From Lactobacillus sp. PV012 (GTDB lineage Bacteria; Bacillota; Bacilli; Lactobacillales; Lactobacillaceae), in contig NZ_CP041983.1 of assembly GCF_014522325.1 (NCBI RefSeq), positions 434,001 through 498,000 on the forward strand: 64,000 nt of DNA. Direction: 5' to 3'. Shown here one piece after another: positions 29,802-39,585 of the stretch. A model generated the notes under the pieces. That model was not told the DNA's origin, made no database searches, and was given only the letters and a program-made list of their open reading frames with translations. A program made the position numbers and the translations under genes. Every line of letters starts with the position of its first letter. Positions within the stretch are counted from its first letter, which is position 1.

Positions 29802-31478
29802 ATGGATTTTAAACAAAAAGTAGTTGACTTAATTAATGAACAAGTTGATTTACCGAAGGGAAAAATCAACTTATTAATCGAACGTCCAAAAAATGAAAAA
29901 ATGGGTGATTATGCTTTTCCAGCTTTTGCCTTAGCTAAAATTGAACATAAAAATCCAGTTGAAATTGCAAAAAATATTGCCGAAAATATTAGTGATGAAA
30001 ATTTCACTAGTATTCAAGCAGTTGGCCCATATGTAAACTTTGCAATTAATCATGAAAAATTAGTAAAGTCAACTTTAGAAGACGTATTAACTGAAAAGCA
30101 AAACTATGCCAATCAAAAATTAGGTACTGGAAATGTTGCGATTGATATGTCATCCCCTAATATTGCTAAACCAATGTCAATGGGACATTTACGTTCAACA
30201 GTAATTGGTAATTCAATCTCTAAAATTATGAAAAAAGTTGGTTATACACCAATTAAAATTAATTATTTAGGGGACTATGGAACTCAATTTGGTAAATTAA
30301 TCACTGCTTATAAGCTTTGGGGTAACGAAGAAGAAGTAAAAAAGGATCCAATTACTAATCTTTTCCACTACTATGTTAAGTTTCATGAAGAAGCAGAAAA
30401 GAATCCTGAATTAGAAGATGAAGGACGTGCCTGGTTTAAGAAGCTTGAAGAAGGAGATCCAGAAGCAGTTAAATTATGGAAGTGGTTTAGAGAAGTTTCT
30501 TTACAAGAATTCAACCGCATCTATAAAGAATTAGATGTTGATTTTGATTCATATAATGGTGAAGCTTTCTTTAATGATAAGATGACACCAGTAGTAGATG
30601 AGTTGAGAGAAAAAGATTTGCTTCACGAATCACGTGGTGCACAGGTTGTTGACTTAGGTGAAGATGAAAATCCAGCTTTAATTTTAAAATCAGATGGTTC
30701 AAGTCTTTACATGACTCGTGACTTAGCAGCTGCACTTTATCGCAAAAATCAATATGACTTTGTCATGTCACTTTATGTGGCAGGTAATGAACAAAGTGGC
30801 CACTTTAAGCAATTAAAACAAGTGTTAAAGAAAATGGGCTATGATTGGGCAGACGACATCCACCACATTCCATTTGGCTTAATTACTCAGGGAGGTAAAA
30901 AATTATCTACTCGTAAGGGTAATGTAGTTTTCTTGGATCAAGTTTTAAAAGATGCTGTTGACTTAGCACAAAAACAGATTGAAGAAAAGAATCCTAATTT
31001 AAATGATAAGGAAAAAGTTGCTCACGATGTTGGTGTTGGGGCAGTTGTTTTCCACGATTTAAAAAATGATCGTTTAGACAACTTTGATTTTGATTTACAA
31101 GAAGTTGTACGTTTTGAAGGAGATACTGGTCCTTACGTTCAATACACTAATGCACGTGCCCAAAGTATTTTGCGTAAAGCAAATAAGACCATTTCAATGG
31201 AAAGTTTAAGTTTAGATGATGATTGGGCTTTTGCCGTAGCAAAACAATTAGCAGATTTCCCAACAGTTGTTGCTAAGGCAGCTGAAAAATTTGAACCATC
31301 AATTATTGCTAAATATGCTCTTAGTCTAAGTAAAAAGTTTAATAAATATTATGCTAATGTCCGTATTTTAGAAGATGATGAGCAATTAAATGCCCGTTTA
31401 GCACTTGTACAAGCAACTTCAGTGGTATTAACAGAAGCATTACGTTTATTAGGTGTAAATGCACCACAAGAAATGTAA
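29802..31478 (+). CDS. argS: arginyl-tRNA synthetase
   Basis: A 558-residue class Ia synthetase of the Firmicutes type. An N-terminal Add-1 domain (about 1-100) is followed by the HIGH-type motif in SPNIAKPMSMGHLRSTVIGN. KMSKS is replaced by KLSTRKGN, as is usual in many ArgRS. A C-terminal DALR anticodon-binding domain follows (ARAQSILRKA). The ATG has GAGGTG upstream. It is controlled by a T-box, so transcription should rise when tRNA-Arg is uncharged. Confidence 0.97.
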   Translation: MDFKQKVVDLINEQVDLPKGKINLLIERPKNEKMGDYAFPAFALAKIEHKNPVEIAKNIAENISDENFTSIQAVGPYVNFAINHEKLVKSTLEDVLTEKQNYANQKLGTGNVAIDMSSPNIAKPMSMGHLRSTVIGNSISKIMKKVGYTPIKINYLGDYGTQFGKLITAYKLWGNEEEVKKDPITNLFHYYVKFHEEAEKNPELEDEGRAWFKKLEEGDPEAVKLWKWFREVSLQEFNRIYKELDVDFDSYNGEAFFNDKMTPVVDELREKDLLHESRGAQVVDLGEDENPALILKSDGSSLYMTRDLAAALYRKNQYDFVMSLYVAGNEQSGHFKQLKQVLKKMGYDWADDIHHIPFGLITQGGKKLSTRKGNVVFLDQVLKDAVDLAQKQIEEKNPNLNDKEKVAHDVGVGAVVFHDLKNDRLDNFDFDLQEVVRFEGDTGPYVQYTNARAQSILRKANKTISMESLSLDDDWAFAVAKQLADFPTVVAKAAEKFEPSIIAKYALSLSKKFNKYYANVRILEDDEQLNARLALVQATSVVLTEALRLLGVNAPQEM

Positions 31479-31572
31479 AAAGATAAAAATAATTTTTATT
31501 AGACTTAACTATGTTAATTTTTGCACAATTGGGTTAAACTAATAATGTAAGAAATATAGGAGGTTATTTCAA

Positions 31573-32490
31573 ATGGCTTATTTTGTAAATGGTAACGAAA
31601 TTTTTAAAGCTGCACGTAAGAACCACTACGCTGTTGGTGCATACAACACTAACAACCTTGAATGGACTCGTGCATTATTAAAGGGTGCTAAGGAAACTAG
31701 AACTCCATTATTAATTCAAGTTTCTACTGGTGCTGCTAAGTACATGGGTGGTTACAAGACTGTTAAGGATCTTGTTGAAAATGAAATGGATAACATGGAC
31801 ATCGATGTACCAGTTATCTTAAACTTAGACCACGGTGACTATGAATCAGCTAAGGAATGTATTGCACTTGGTTACTCATCAGTTATGTTTGATGGTCACA
31901 AGTTACCAGTTGAAGAAAACTTAGAAAAGACTAAGGAAATCGTTAAGTTAGCTCACGAACGTGGAATTTCTGTTGAAGCTGAAATCGGTAAAATTGGTGA
32001 AAACCAAGGTGCTGATGGTGGTGAATTAGCTTCTGTTGAAGATGCTAAAGCATTCGTAGCAGCTGGTGTTGATAAACTTGCTTGTGGTATTGGTAACATC
32101 CACGGTGTTTACCCAGAAGGCTGGAAAGGCTTAAACTTCACTCGCTTAAAGGAAATTGCTGAAGCTGTTCCTAACACTCCACTTGTATTACACGGTGGTT
32201 CAGGTATTCCTCAAGACCAAATTGAAAAGGCAATTCAATTAGGTATTGCTAAGATTAACATTAACACTGAATTCCAATTAGCATTCCAAGCTGCTACTCG
32301 TAAGTACATTGAAGACAAGATGGACTTAGACAAGGGTAACAAGGGTTACGACCCTCGTAAGCTTTTGAGAGCTGGTACTGATGCAATTACTGCTTCTATG
32401 AAAGAAATGATTTCATGGATGGGTACTGCTCCAATCGATTCTAAGGAATCTTCAGTACAATTTGATGAAGCTTCATTAAACGAAGAATAA
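31573..32490 (+). CDS. fba: class II fructose-bisphosphate aldolase
   Basis: A 305-residue zinc enzyme of glycolysis. The zinc-binding and catalytic signatures NLDHGDYESAKECI (catalytic Asp, zinc His), VEAEIGKIGE, CGIGNIHGVYP and LVLHGGSGIP are present. It cleaves fructose-1,6-bisphosphate to DHAP and glyceraldehyde-3-phosphate. The codons look optimised (many AAC, GGT, CGT) compared with neighbours, fitting very high expression. A strong AGGAGG RBS sits 10 bases before ATG. It is monocistronic with a terminator behind. Confidence 0.97.
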   Translation: MAYFVNGNEIFKAARKNHYAVGAYNTNNLEWTRALLKGAKETRTPLLIQVSTGAAKYMGGYKTVKDLVENEMDNMDIDVPVILNLDHGDYESAKECIALGYSSVMFDGHKLPVEENLEKTKEIVKLAHERGISVEAEIGKIGENQGADGGELASVEDAKAFVAAGVDKLACGIGNIHGVYPEGWKGLNFTRLKEIAEAVPNTPLVLHGGSGIPQDQIEKAIQLGIAKININTEFQLAFQAATRKYIEDKMDLDKGNKGYDPRKLLRAGTDAITASMKEMISWMGTAPIDSKESSVQFDEASLNEE

Positions 32491-32501
32491 TTTAACTTAT
32501 T

Positions 32502-32539
32502 AAAAAATAGATTTCGAGTTAATCGAAATCTATTTTTTT
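32502..32539. terminator. bidirectional terminator between fba and the RluA-like gene
   Basis: The stem AAATAGATTTCGA / TCGAAATCTATTT has A- and T-runs on opposite sides. Confidence 0.92.
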
Positions 32540-33384
32540 GCTTCAAATAAGGAAATAGTCTTCTTTTTAAAAGAAAAGGGAAGGTTAAGAGATAACTGGT
32601 AGGCAGTTAGGGCAAGAGCCTGACCAGCGGAATAATGTTGATTGTATAAAGGATCACCCAGAATAGGATAACCAATTGACTGTAAATGAACACGAATTTG
32701 ATGTGTTCGCCCTGTTTCTAATTGTAATTTTAAAAGAGTATATTCAGTTGTTTGTTTAAGAACTTGGTAATGGGTAGTAGCAGGAAGACCAGTTGAAAGA
32801 GTGATCCTTTTTCGTTGGTCGCTTGGATCTTGCCCAATCGGAGCATTAATTGTCCCTTTTGAAGGTAAAGAAAAATCAGGCGCTACTTTTGCTAAGTATT
32901 GCCGGTTTAAAGTTTTGTCAATTAATTGTCGATTTAAAATTGGTACAACTGCTGGATTTTTAGCTACTAATAATAGCCCATGTGTCAACATATCTAAGCG
33001 ATGTACAATGTAAGGGGAATAGCCTAAATAAGTACTGCAATCATTAAGGGCTGTATTATTTTCTCCTTGATTAGGGTGAGTTTTTTGCCCAGCGGGTTTA
33101 TTGATTACCAAAATATTTTTATCTTCGTAGATAATATCAGGTAAATGACCGCTAGGGGGATAGGGATGCTGGAGAGATTCAACATGGTCAAGCAAAATTT
33201 TAATTCTATCACCTGGCTTTACTAAAAAATTTAAGGGAAGATATTTATCGTTTATTAAAATTTTATTTTCACTCCGTAAGAAATGACGCCATTTACGAGG
33301 AATAAGCAATTTACGCATCACTTTATCAACACTTAAGGGAGTAAAAGTAAGTGGGTATGTCAAAGAAAACTCGTATTCAGTCAT
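32530..33384 (-). CDS. RluA-family pseudouridine synthase
   Basis: A 284-residue protein. An N-terminal S4-like segment (about 15-65) is followed by the RluA catalytic domain, with the catalytic Asp in VHRLDMLTHGLLLVAKN. The usual text after HRLD is xxTSG; here it is MLTHG, a small variation. Members isomerise uridine in 23S rRNA or tRNA; the target site cannot be told. A late motif LQLETGRTHQIRVHL is intact. The gene is divergent from the penicillin-binding protein gene. Confidence 0.88.
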   Translation of the reverse strand: MTEYEFSLTYPLTFTPLSVDKVMRKLLIPRKWRHFLRSENKILINDKYLPLNFLVKPGDRIKILLDHVESLQHPYPPSGHLPDIIYEDKNILVINKPAGQKTHPNQGENNTALNDCSTYLGYSPYIVHRLDMLTHGLLLVAKNPAVVPILNRQLIDKTLNRQYLAKVAPDFSLPSKGTINAPIGQDPSDQRKRITLSTGLPATTHYQVLKQTTEYTLLKLQLETGRTHQIRVHLQSIGYPILGDPLYNQHYSAGQALALTAYQLSLNLPFSFKKKTISLFEAKK

Positions 33385-33503
33385 AAATTTTAATCCTTTC
33401 TTATGTGAAATTTAACTATTAATCACGCTTACTAATATGCAAGCATATGATAAAATTTTTATATTAAGGTAAGTGGATTTTTAGTAAAGGAAGTATAGCA
33501 GTA

Positions 33504-35564
33504 ATGCATGATTCCCAAAGTCAAGATTTTAAACACCGTCTTGGAAAAGAAATTAAATATTTTAATCATCGTTTTCAAATTTGGCGTTGGTTAATATTAC
33601 TTTTTTTAGTATTGTTGCTGGGTGTGTGTTCTTATTATACCGTAAAAGTTAAGACCTCAAATATTGGCAATTTGAAGGCTTCTTTATCAACAACGACAAT
33701 TATTTACGATAATCAAAATAAAAAAGCTGGATCTTTATATTCGCAAAAGGGAACTTATGTAAATTTAGATAAAATTTCTCCCTATATTCAAAATGCAGTT
33801 ATTTCAACTGAGGATCGAACTTTTTATAAAAATCCTGGTTTTAGTGTTAAAGGGATGGCCCGCGCTGCAATTGGTGGAATTATTCATGGTGGAATTGTTG
33901 GTGGAGGTTCGACCTTAACCCAACAATTAGCAAAGAATGCACTGTTGACCCAAAAGCAAACTTTTTCACGTAAATTAGAAGAGCTGTTTTTTGCAATAGA
34001 AATTAACCATGTTTACTCTAAAAAAGATATTTTAACTATGTATCTTAATAATGCCTATTTTGGCAATGGTGTTTGGGGAGTTCAAGATGCAGCAAGAAGA
34101 TATTTTGGAAAAGATGCTTCTGATGTAACCCTTAGCGAAGCGGCAACAATTGCTGGAATTTTGAAAAATCCAGCAGCCTATAATCCAGCTGACCATTTAG
34201 ATAATGCGACTGCTAGACGTAATGTTGTCCTCGGTTTAATGGTTGATAATAAAAAGATTACGCAACAACAGGCCGATGAAGCTAAAAATAGTACCTTAGT
34301 ACTAAGAAATACCTTTACACAAGAAGATGGTTATAAATATCCTTACTTTTTTGATGCTGTAGTTGATGAGGTGATTAAGCGTTATGGTATTAAAGAAGAA
34401 GATGTGATGAATAAAGGTCTAAAAATTTATACTACTCTAGATCAAAATTATCAAACAGCAATGCAAAGTTCTTTTGAACAAAGTTGGAACTTTCCAGCAG
34501 ATAGTAGTGATGGAACCCAGGTCCAAGGGGCTAGTGTAGCTGTTGATCCAAAAACGGGGGCTGTGAGTGCAATTGTAGGAGGTAGAGGCGATCATGTCTT
34601 TAGAGGCTATAATCGAGCAACTCAGATGAAACGACAACCTGGTTCCACAATGAAGCCGTTAGCAGTTTATTCTCCCGCCTTACAAAATGGTTATCATTAT
34701 GATTCAGAATTATCAAATAAATTACAAAGATTTGGTAAAAATGGTTATGAACCAAAAAATGTAGATAATCAGTATTCAAATGAAATTCCGATGTATAAAG
34801 CACTAGCAGAAAGTAAAAATGTACCAGCAGTTTGGCTACTGGATAAGATTGGAGTAAGTAAAGGAGTTCAATCGGTTGAAGATTTTGGAATTAAAGTACC
34901 TAAAAAAGATCAAAATCTTGCTCTAGCATTGGGTGGATTATCAAGTGGAGTATCACCAATCCAGATGGCTCGGGCTTATAGTGCTTTTGCCAACGATGGG
35001 AACTTACCTAATCAAACTTATTTTATAACTAAAATTACCGATGCTAGCGGTAAGGTATTAGCAGAAAATGATAATACAGGTAGTCATCGAATTATTTCTT
35101 CAAATACCAGCAAAGAAATGACATCGATGATGCTAGGAGTTTTTTCAAATGGGACTGCTCAATCAGCTCAGCCGAGTGGCTATAGAGTAGCTGGAAAAAC
35201 AGGTTCAACTGAAGTACCGGATTCATATGGTTATGGAACAAAGGATCAGTGGATTGTTGGTTATACTCCCGATGTAGTTGTGGCTACTTGGGTTGGATTT
35301 GATAAGACGGATGCTGAACATTATATGCAGGGAATTTCAGAAACTGGAATTACGCATTTATATAAGTCAGAGATGGAAGCAATCTTACCATATACTAATC
35401 AGACCCAGTTTAAAGAACAAAGTCCACAACAAATTAACAAGTCAACTGGGGCAAATTCTAACTGGATGGGCAATATTCAAAAAAATATTGAAAAAGGAGT
35501 TAATGGAGCCAATTCTAAAATTAATGAATGGTATAATAATATAAAAGGTCTATTAGGCCAGTAA
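33504..35564 (+). CDS. class A penicillin-binding protein (bifunctional transglycosylase/transpeptidase)
   Basis: A 686-residue protein with a cytoplasmic N-terminus and one membrane segment (about 28-47). Next comes a GT51 domain with catalytic Glu103 in ISTEDRTFY and the GGSTLTQQLAKN motif, and then a transpeptidase domain with S381-T-M-K384, S437-K-N439 and K565-T-G-S568. A Gln/Asn-rich tail follows. It polymerises and cross-links peptidoglycan outside the membrane. It resembles PBP1A/2A of Firmicutes. The yheA gene follows 20 bases later, so the two are probably in one transcript. Confidence 0.94.
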   Translation: MHDSQSQDFKHRLGKEIKYFNHRFQIWRWLILLFLVLLLGVCSYYTVKVKTSNIGNLKASLSTTTIIYDNQNKKAGSLYSQKGTYVNLDKISPYIQNAVISTEDRTFYKNPGFSVKGMARAAIGGIIHGGIVGGGSTLTQQLAKNALLTQKQTFSRKLEELFFAIEINHVYSKKDILTMYLNNAYFGNGVWGVQDAARRYFGKDASDVTLSEAATIAGILKNPAAYNPADHLDNATARRNVVLGLMVDNKKITQQQADEAKNSTLVLRNTFTQEDGYKYPYFFDAVVDEVIKRYGIKEEDVMNKGLKIYTTLDQNYQTAMQSSFEQSWNFPADSSDGTQVQGASVAVDPKTGAVSAIVGGRGDHVFRGYNRATQMKRQPGSTMKPLAVYSPALQNGYHYDSELSNKLQRFGKNGYEPKNVDNQYSNEIPMYKALAESKNVPAVWLLDKIGVSKGVQSVEDFGIKVPKKDQNLALALGGLSSGVSPIQMARAYSAFANDGNLPNQTYFITKITDASGKVLAENDNTGSHRIISSNTSKEMTSMMLGVFSNGTAQSAQPSGYRVAGKTGSTEVPDSYGYGTKDQWIVGYTPDVVVATWVGFDKTDAEHYMQGISETGITHLYKSEMEAILPYTNQTQFKEQSPQQINKSTGANSNWMGNIQKNIEKGVNGANSKINEWYNNIKGLLGQ

Positions 35565-35584
35565 CATTAAAGGAGAATAACATT

Positions 35585-35941
35585 ATGGCAAGTATTTTAG
35601 ATACAGCAAATCAAGTCGGAGAAGCATTAAAGCAAACTGATGAATTTAAGGCTTTACAAGAAGCAATAAATGCTGTTAAGGCAGATCCAGCTACTTCAGA
35701 TCTTTACAAGCGGATGGAAAAATTACAACAAAACATTATGGCTGCTCAACAAGCTAACCAACCAATTAGTGAAGAACTTCAAAAAGAATACCAAGAAATT
35801 AATGCAGCTATTGAAAAAAATGACTTATTAAAAGACATGATTACTAAAGAACAAGGCGTCTTTAATATTTTAAATGATGTTCAACAAGTTTACACTAAAC
35901 CATTGAACGAATTATACAGTACTCTTAAAGAAGAAAAGTAA
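35585..35941 (+). CDS. yheA: YheA-type protein (UPF0342, YlbF/YmcA family)
   Basis: A 118-residue, all-helical acidic protein of the YlbF/YmcA family. The YheA subgroup is known from genomes but its function is not settled; relatives YlbF and YmcA act with RNase Y in Bacillus. Strong GGAG RBS before ATG. It sits at the head of a compact series with yhaO, yhaN and yhaM (2-3 base spacing or overlap), as in Bacillus, suggesting a shared nucleic-acid role. Confidence 0.85.
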   Translation: MASILDTANQVGEALKQTDEFKALQEAINAVKADPATSDLYKRMEKLQQNIMAAQQANQPISEELQKEYQEINAAIEKNDLLKDMITKEQGVFNILNDVQQVYTKPLNELYSTLKEEK

Positions 35942-35943
35942 TT

Positions 35944-37164
35944 ATGAAATTTATTCATCTTTCAGATGCACATTTAGATAGTCCTTTTTTAGGGCTATCT
36001 TTTTTGCCTTTTAACCAATTAAATGCCATCAAAAACAGTAGTAATGAATCATTCCACAAAGCCGTTACAATTGCCATTGAGGAAGAAGTAGATTTGTTTT
36101 TAATTGCTGGAGATACGTTTGATTCTGTTACTCCAAGTCCTAAGAGTCAGCTATTTTTATTGCAAGAGTTAGAGCGACTCATTAATAATAAAATTCAAAT
36201 AGTAATGATTTTAGGAAATCATGATTATCTTTCTCCGCAAAAAATGTTATTGCCCCAAAATCCCTATTTTAAATTATTGGGTGCTAATCAAGAGGTTGAA
36301 ACTTTCAAAGGCAATACGCAAACAGGCTTTTCTTATCAAGTTCATGGTTTTTCTTATCAAAAAAATCATATTCACAAAGATATGGTAGAGAACTTTCCTG
36401 TTAAAGATCCAAATAGTTTCAATATTGGTCTGATGCATGCTCAAGAAGAGAGAAATCAAGTAGGGGCAGATGTTTATGCTCCCTTTAAATTAAGTGATTT
36501 AAAAAACTTAGCCTATGATTATTTTGCGCTTGGCCATATTCATAAACGTCAGAATTTAAGTCAGCAGCCATTGATTGCTTATAGTGGAAATATTCAAGGG
36601 CGTCACATTAATGAAAGAGGACCAAAAGGAATTAGTTTGGTCACTGTTGATGAACAAACTAACCAAGCAAGTATTGAATTTATAAAAACAAGCAAGCTTG
36701 AATGGAAATTATTAGAAATAAAAATTCCTCATCCCTTAAAGCCACAGGAGCTATTTGAATTAATTGAGATGAATATTAATCAAAATATTTCTAGTCAAAA
36801 CCTAGTGGGAATCAAATTAAAGGGAAGTGAATTTCTAACCGAGGAACAAGAAGAATTGCTTCGTGAAGGGGATGCCTTAAAGGAAATCTCACAGAAATTA
36901 AAGTTTAATTCGGCTCTAGTAAAAGTTTATTTTCAAGTAAGTGAGAGTATACAATTAAATCCAGCAGATAAAGATGCTTTTCAGGAGGCCCAAAAGGAAA
37001 TCCTGACTAAAGAAAAGTTAGCTGAACTTTCAAAAAGTTTAGTTACCAAAGGAGACTGGATTAATGAAATGGTTAATAAGCAAGATTTTTTGGATGAAGT
37101 AACAGAATTAGCACAGGTGAAATTGGGTCAGAAATTAAAGGATAAGATAAATGAAACTGACTAA
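35944..37164 (+). CDS. yhaO: metallophosphoesterase, YhaO/SbcD-like
   Basis: A 406-residue calcineurin-like phosphoesterase of the SbcD/Mre11 type. The metal-binding motifs run in order: D-x-H (LSDAHLDSPF), GDTFD, GNHD, and GHIHKRQ. It probably is the nuclease subunit of a complex with the ATPase encoded next, with which it overlaps by 14 bases. SbcCD-like complexes process DNA ends and hairpins; for YhaO/YhaN this is inferred by homology. Confidence 0.88.
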   Translation: MKFIHLSDAHLDSPFLGLSFLPFNQLNAIKNSSNESFHKAVTIAIEEEVDLFLIAGDTFDSVTPSPKSQLFLLQELERLINNKIQIVMILGNHDYLSPQKMLLPQNPYFKLLGANQEVETFKGNTQTGFSYQVHGFSYQKNHIHKDMVENFPVKDPNSFNIGLMHAQEERNQVGADVYAPFKLSDLKNLAYDYFALGHIHKRQNLSQQPLIAYSGNIQGRHINERGPKGISLVTVDEQTNQASIEFIKTSKLEWKLLEIKIPHPLKPQELFELIEMNINQNISSQNLVGIKLKGSEFLTEEQEELLREGDALKEISQKLKFNSALVKVYFQVSESIQLNPADKDAFQEAQKEILTKEKLAELSKSLVTKGDWINEMVNKQDFLDEVTELAQVKLGQKLKDKINETD

Positions 37165-39583
37165 AATTAATATTTTAAATTTTGGGAAATTAAGTAACAT
37201 AAATTTTGAATTAACGAATAATCTTTCAATTTTTGAAGGAAATAATGAAGCAGGTAAGAGTACTACAGTAGCTTTTATTAAACAAATTCTCTTTGGCTTT
37301 TATTTAAAAACTCGTCATACTAGTTTCTTTGAAAATTATGAACCTAAAGAAAATAAAGGACTGATGGGGGGATCACTGACTTTTAAAGATGGTGAGAATG
37401 AATTTGAACTGACGAGAACTTATAAAAAGGGTGATAGCAAGAAGGGGAATTTAGTAGTTAATTTAAATGGGGAACAAATCCCAGAAAATGTTTTTTTTGA
37501 CCGCCTGCAAAACATAGATGGAGATTTTTATACAGACAGTTTCATTTTTAATCAAGATTTATTACGGCAAGTGACCAGTTTAGATGAGGAACAGTTACTT
37601 GAAAGAATTTACTTCCTAGGAGCAGCAGAGAGCAATAAGTTTTTGCAATTAAGAGATTCCTTCAAAAAGGAAAGTGAGCTTTTATTTAAAAAAAAGGGGC
37701 GTAAGCCAGAAATTAATCAATTATTAACTCAGATAGAAGAGCAAAAAGTGAAGCTCAGCGGATTGGACCAAGAGTTTGAAAATTATCGTAATTTAGAAAA
37801 TGAACTAAATACGCAGGCAAAAAATAAAAGAAAACTAACCGATGAAGCAGAAGCACTCCAAAAACAGCAGCTTAAGTATGGTCATTTAAATACCCAACTG
37901 GAAAACTATAGAAGTTACCAAGAATTAGAAGAGAAAAAAGAAAAAGTCAATTTTTCTCCTGAAGCTTTGCAAGATGCTAAAAATCTAGAAGTACAATTAG
38001 AAACTTTAAAAAACAATCTAGCTCAATTGATAAATAACCAAGCTATAAATGAGAAAAATGATTTAGATCAGCTTGATGAGCTTGAAAAGGTTTTAAATAA
38101 AAGAGTTAATTATTTACAGTGGAAGAGTATTTTGACAAAGGATGAGCAAAATATTAGCCAGGCAAAAAATAAAATAGCTCAAATTAAAGAATATAATCCT
38201 GAAATTCAAAAAATTCTCTCTTTAAGTCCCCAGCAGCGAAAAGATTTAAAGAAAGAGTATGACTTTTTTCAAAAGCAGAGTAGTGATAACTATGGGAATC
38301 AAGAAAAATACTTAACAATGTTTGGTTTAACTTTAAGTGTTTTGGGGATTTTATTAGCTTTAACAATTTCTCCAGCTTGTTGGTTACTTGTACTTTTTGG
38401 TGGAGCAAGCTTAGGCTATGGCTATTTTCAAAAAAGAAAAAGGGATGATCAAAAGCTAGAGTTTGAAGAAAAGTATAATTTAGATCCAAGTAAAATTGCT
38501 TTAGATCTTCTGTTAAGTAAAGTACTTGAAGTTTCTGCCTTAGAAGATGACATTGCCCAAACTAATCTTGAAATCAACCAAGTTAACACCCAACTTACTA
38601 ACTACTTAGCAAAATTAGGATATCTAAGTAAAAAAGAAGTGACACCTTCTAATGCAGAATTTATCCTCGATGAATTATCAACAAAGATAAACTCTTTTAG
38701 TAAGAGTCAACAATTAGCCCAGGAGCAAGAACGACAGATTTTTCTTTTAAAAAATAAAATTAATGAATATGAAAAGAAGTTAAATGATTTACTTTTGAGT
38801 AATAAGGTTAGCTCAATTAAGCAACTAGAAGAATTAGGGCAAAAAGTTAGTGCCCAAGAAGAAATCCAAGTAAAAGAAAAAGCCTTGGCTAATTTATTAA
38901 AAGAAGATTTGGAAACTTTACAAGAAATAAATTCAAATTTACCAGCATTTCGAGAAAAACAAGAAGAAGTAGGTAAAAAATTGAAGGCAGTAAAGCAACA
39001 ATTGGAGCAAGAAGAAACAAAGTTAGCTGAAATCAAAGTTGAAATGAGTAGTTTGGCCACTTCAGATAAACTTTTCCAAGAAAAGCAAAAATTAGCTAAC
39101 TTAAAAACTCAAGTAAAAGAAAAAAGTACTGAATATTTAGCTGATTTATTGGTATCAGCTTGGATTTCTCGTGGTTTGGACTTAGCTTCTAATGAACGTT
39201 TTCCAAAGATGTTAAACAATGCTCGAAATTACTTTAAATTATTAACAGGAGAGCAATATATCAACATTGAGATTGGAAAAAAGATTAAGGTTAAAAATAA
39301 AAATGGTAAAAAATTTGAGGCGGAGTTTTTATCTAGAGGTACTAGAGAACAACTATATTTTGCTTTAAAATTAGCATTTGTAGAACAAGTTTATGATAAA
39401 ATTGCTTTACCAATTTTAATTGATGATGCCTTTGTTAACTTTGACGAGCAAAGAACAGAGTATATTATTGAACTCTTGAAAAAGCTTACTCAGAAAGCAC
39501 AGGTACTTATTTTTACGCAAAAGAAACAATTAGGAAAAGCTTTGGGGATAGAAGTTTTAAATTTTAAAAAGAAAGAAGTGTAG
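37151..39583 (+). CDS. yhaN: SbcC/RecN-like AAA ATPase, YhaN-type
   Basis: An 810-residue SMC-like protein. The Walker A is GNNEAGKST (about 30-38). Long coiled coils fill 190-370 and 440-660, and the Walker B is LPILIDDAFVNFDEQR near the C-terminus, with FLSRGTREQLYFALKLA as the ABC signature. Unusually for SbcC, the middle (about 385-430) holds a hydrophobic stretch with two likely membrane segments around ILLALTISPACWLLVLFG, instead of a zinc hook. The YhaN family has this feature, which suggests membrane attachment. It is coupled to yhaO by overlap. Confidence 0.87.
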   Translation: MKLTKINILNFGKLSNINFELTNNLSIFEGNNEAGKSTTVAFIKQILFGFYLKTRHTSFFENYEPKENKGLMGGSLTFKDGENEFELTRTYKKGDSKKGNLVVNLNGEQIPENVFFDRLQNIDGDFYTDSFIFNQDLLRQVTSLDEEQLLERIYFLGAAESNKFLQLRDSFKKESELLFKKKGRKPEINQLLTQIEEQKVKLSGLDQEFENYRNLENELNTQAKNKRKLTDEAEALQKQQLKYGHLNTQLENYRSYQELEEKKEKVNFSPEALQDAKNLEVQLETLKNNLAQLINNQAINEKNDLDQLDELEKVLNKRVNYLQWKSILTKDEQNISQAKNKIAQIKEYNPEIQKILSLSPQQRKDLKKEYDFFQKQSSDNYGNQEKYLTMFGLTLSVLGILLALTISPACWLLVLFGGASLGYGYFQKRKRDDQKLEFEEKYNLDPSKIALDLLLSKVLEVSALEDDIAQTNLEINQVNTQLTNYLAKLGYLSKKEVTPSNAEFILDELSTKINSFSKSQQLAQEQERQIFLLKNKINEYEKKLNDLLLSNKVSSIKQLEELGQKVSAQEEIQVKEKALANLLKEDLETLQEINSNLPAFREKQEEVGKKLKAVKQQLEQEETKLAEIKVEMSSLATSDKLFQEKQKLANLKTQVKEKSTEYLADLLVSAWISRGLDLASNERFPKMLNNARNYFKLLTGEQYINIEIGKKIKVKNKNGKKFEAEFLSRGTREQLYFALKLAFVEQVYDKIALPILIDDAFVNFDEQRTEYIIELLKKLTQKAQVLIFTQKKQLGKALGIEVLNFKKKEV

Positions 39584-39585
39584 GA

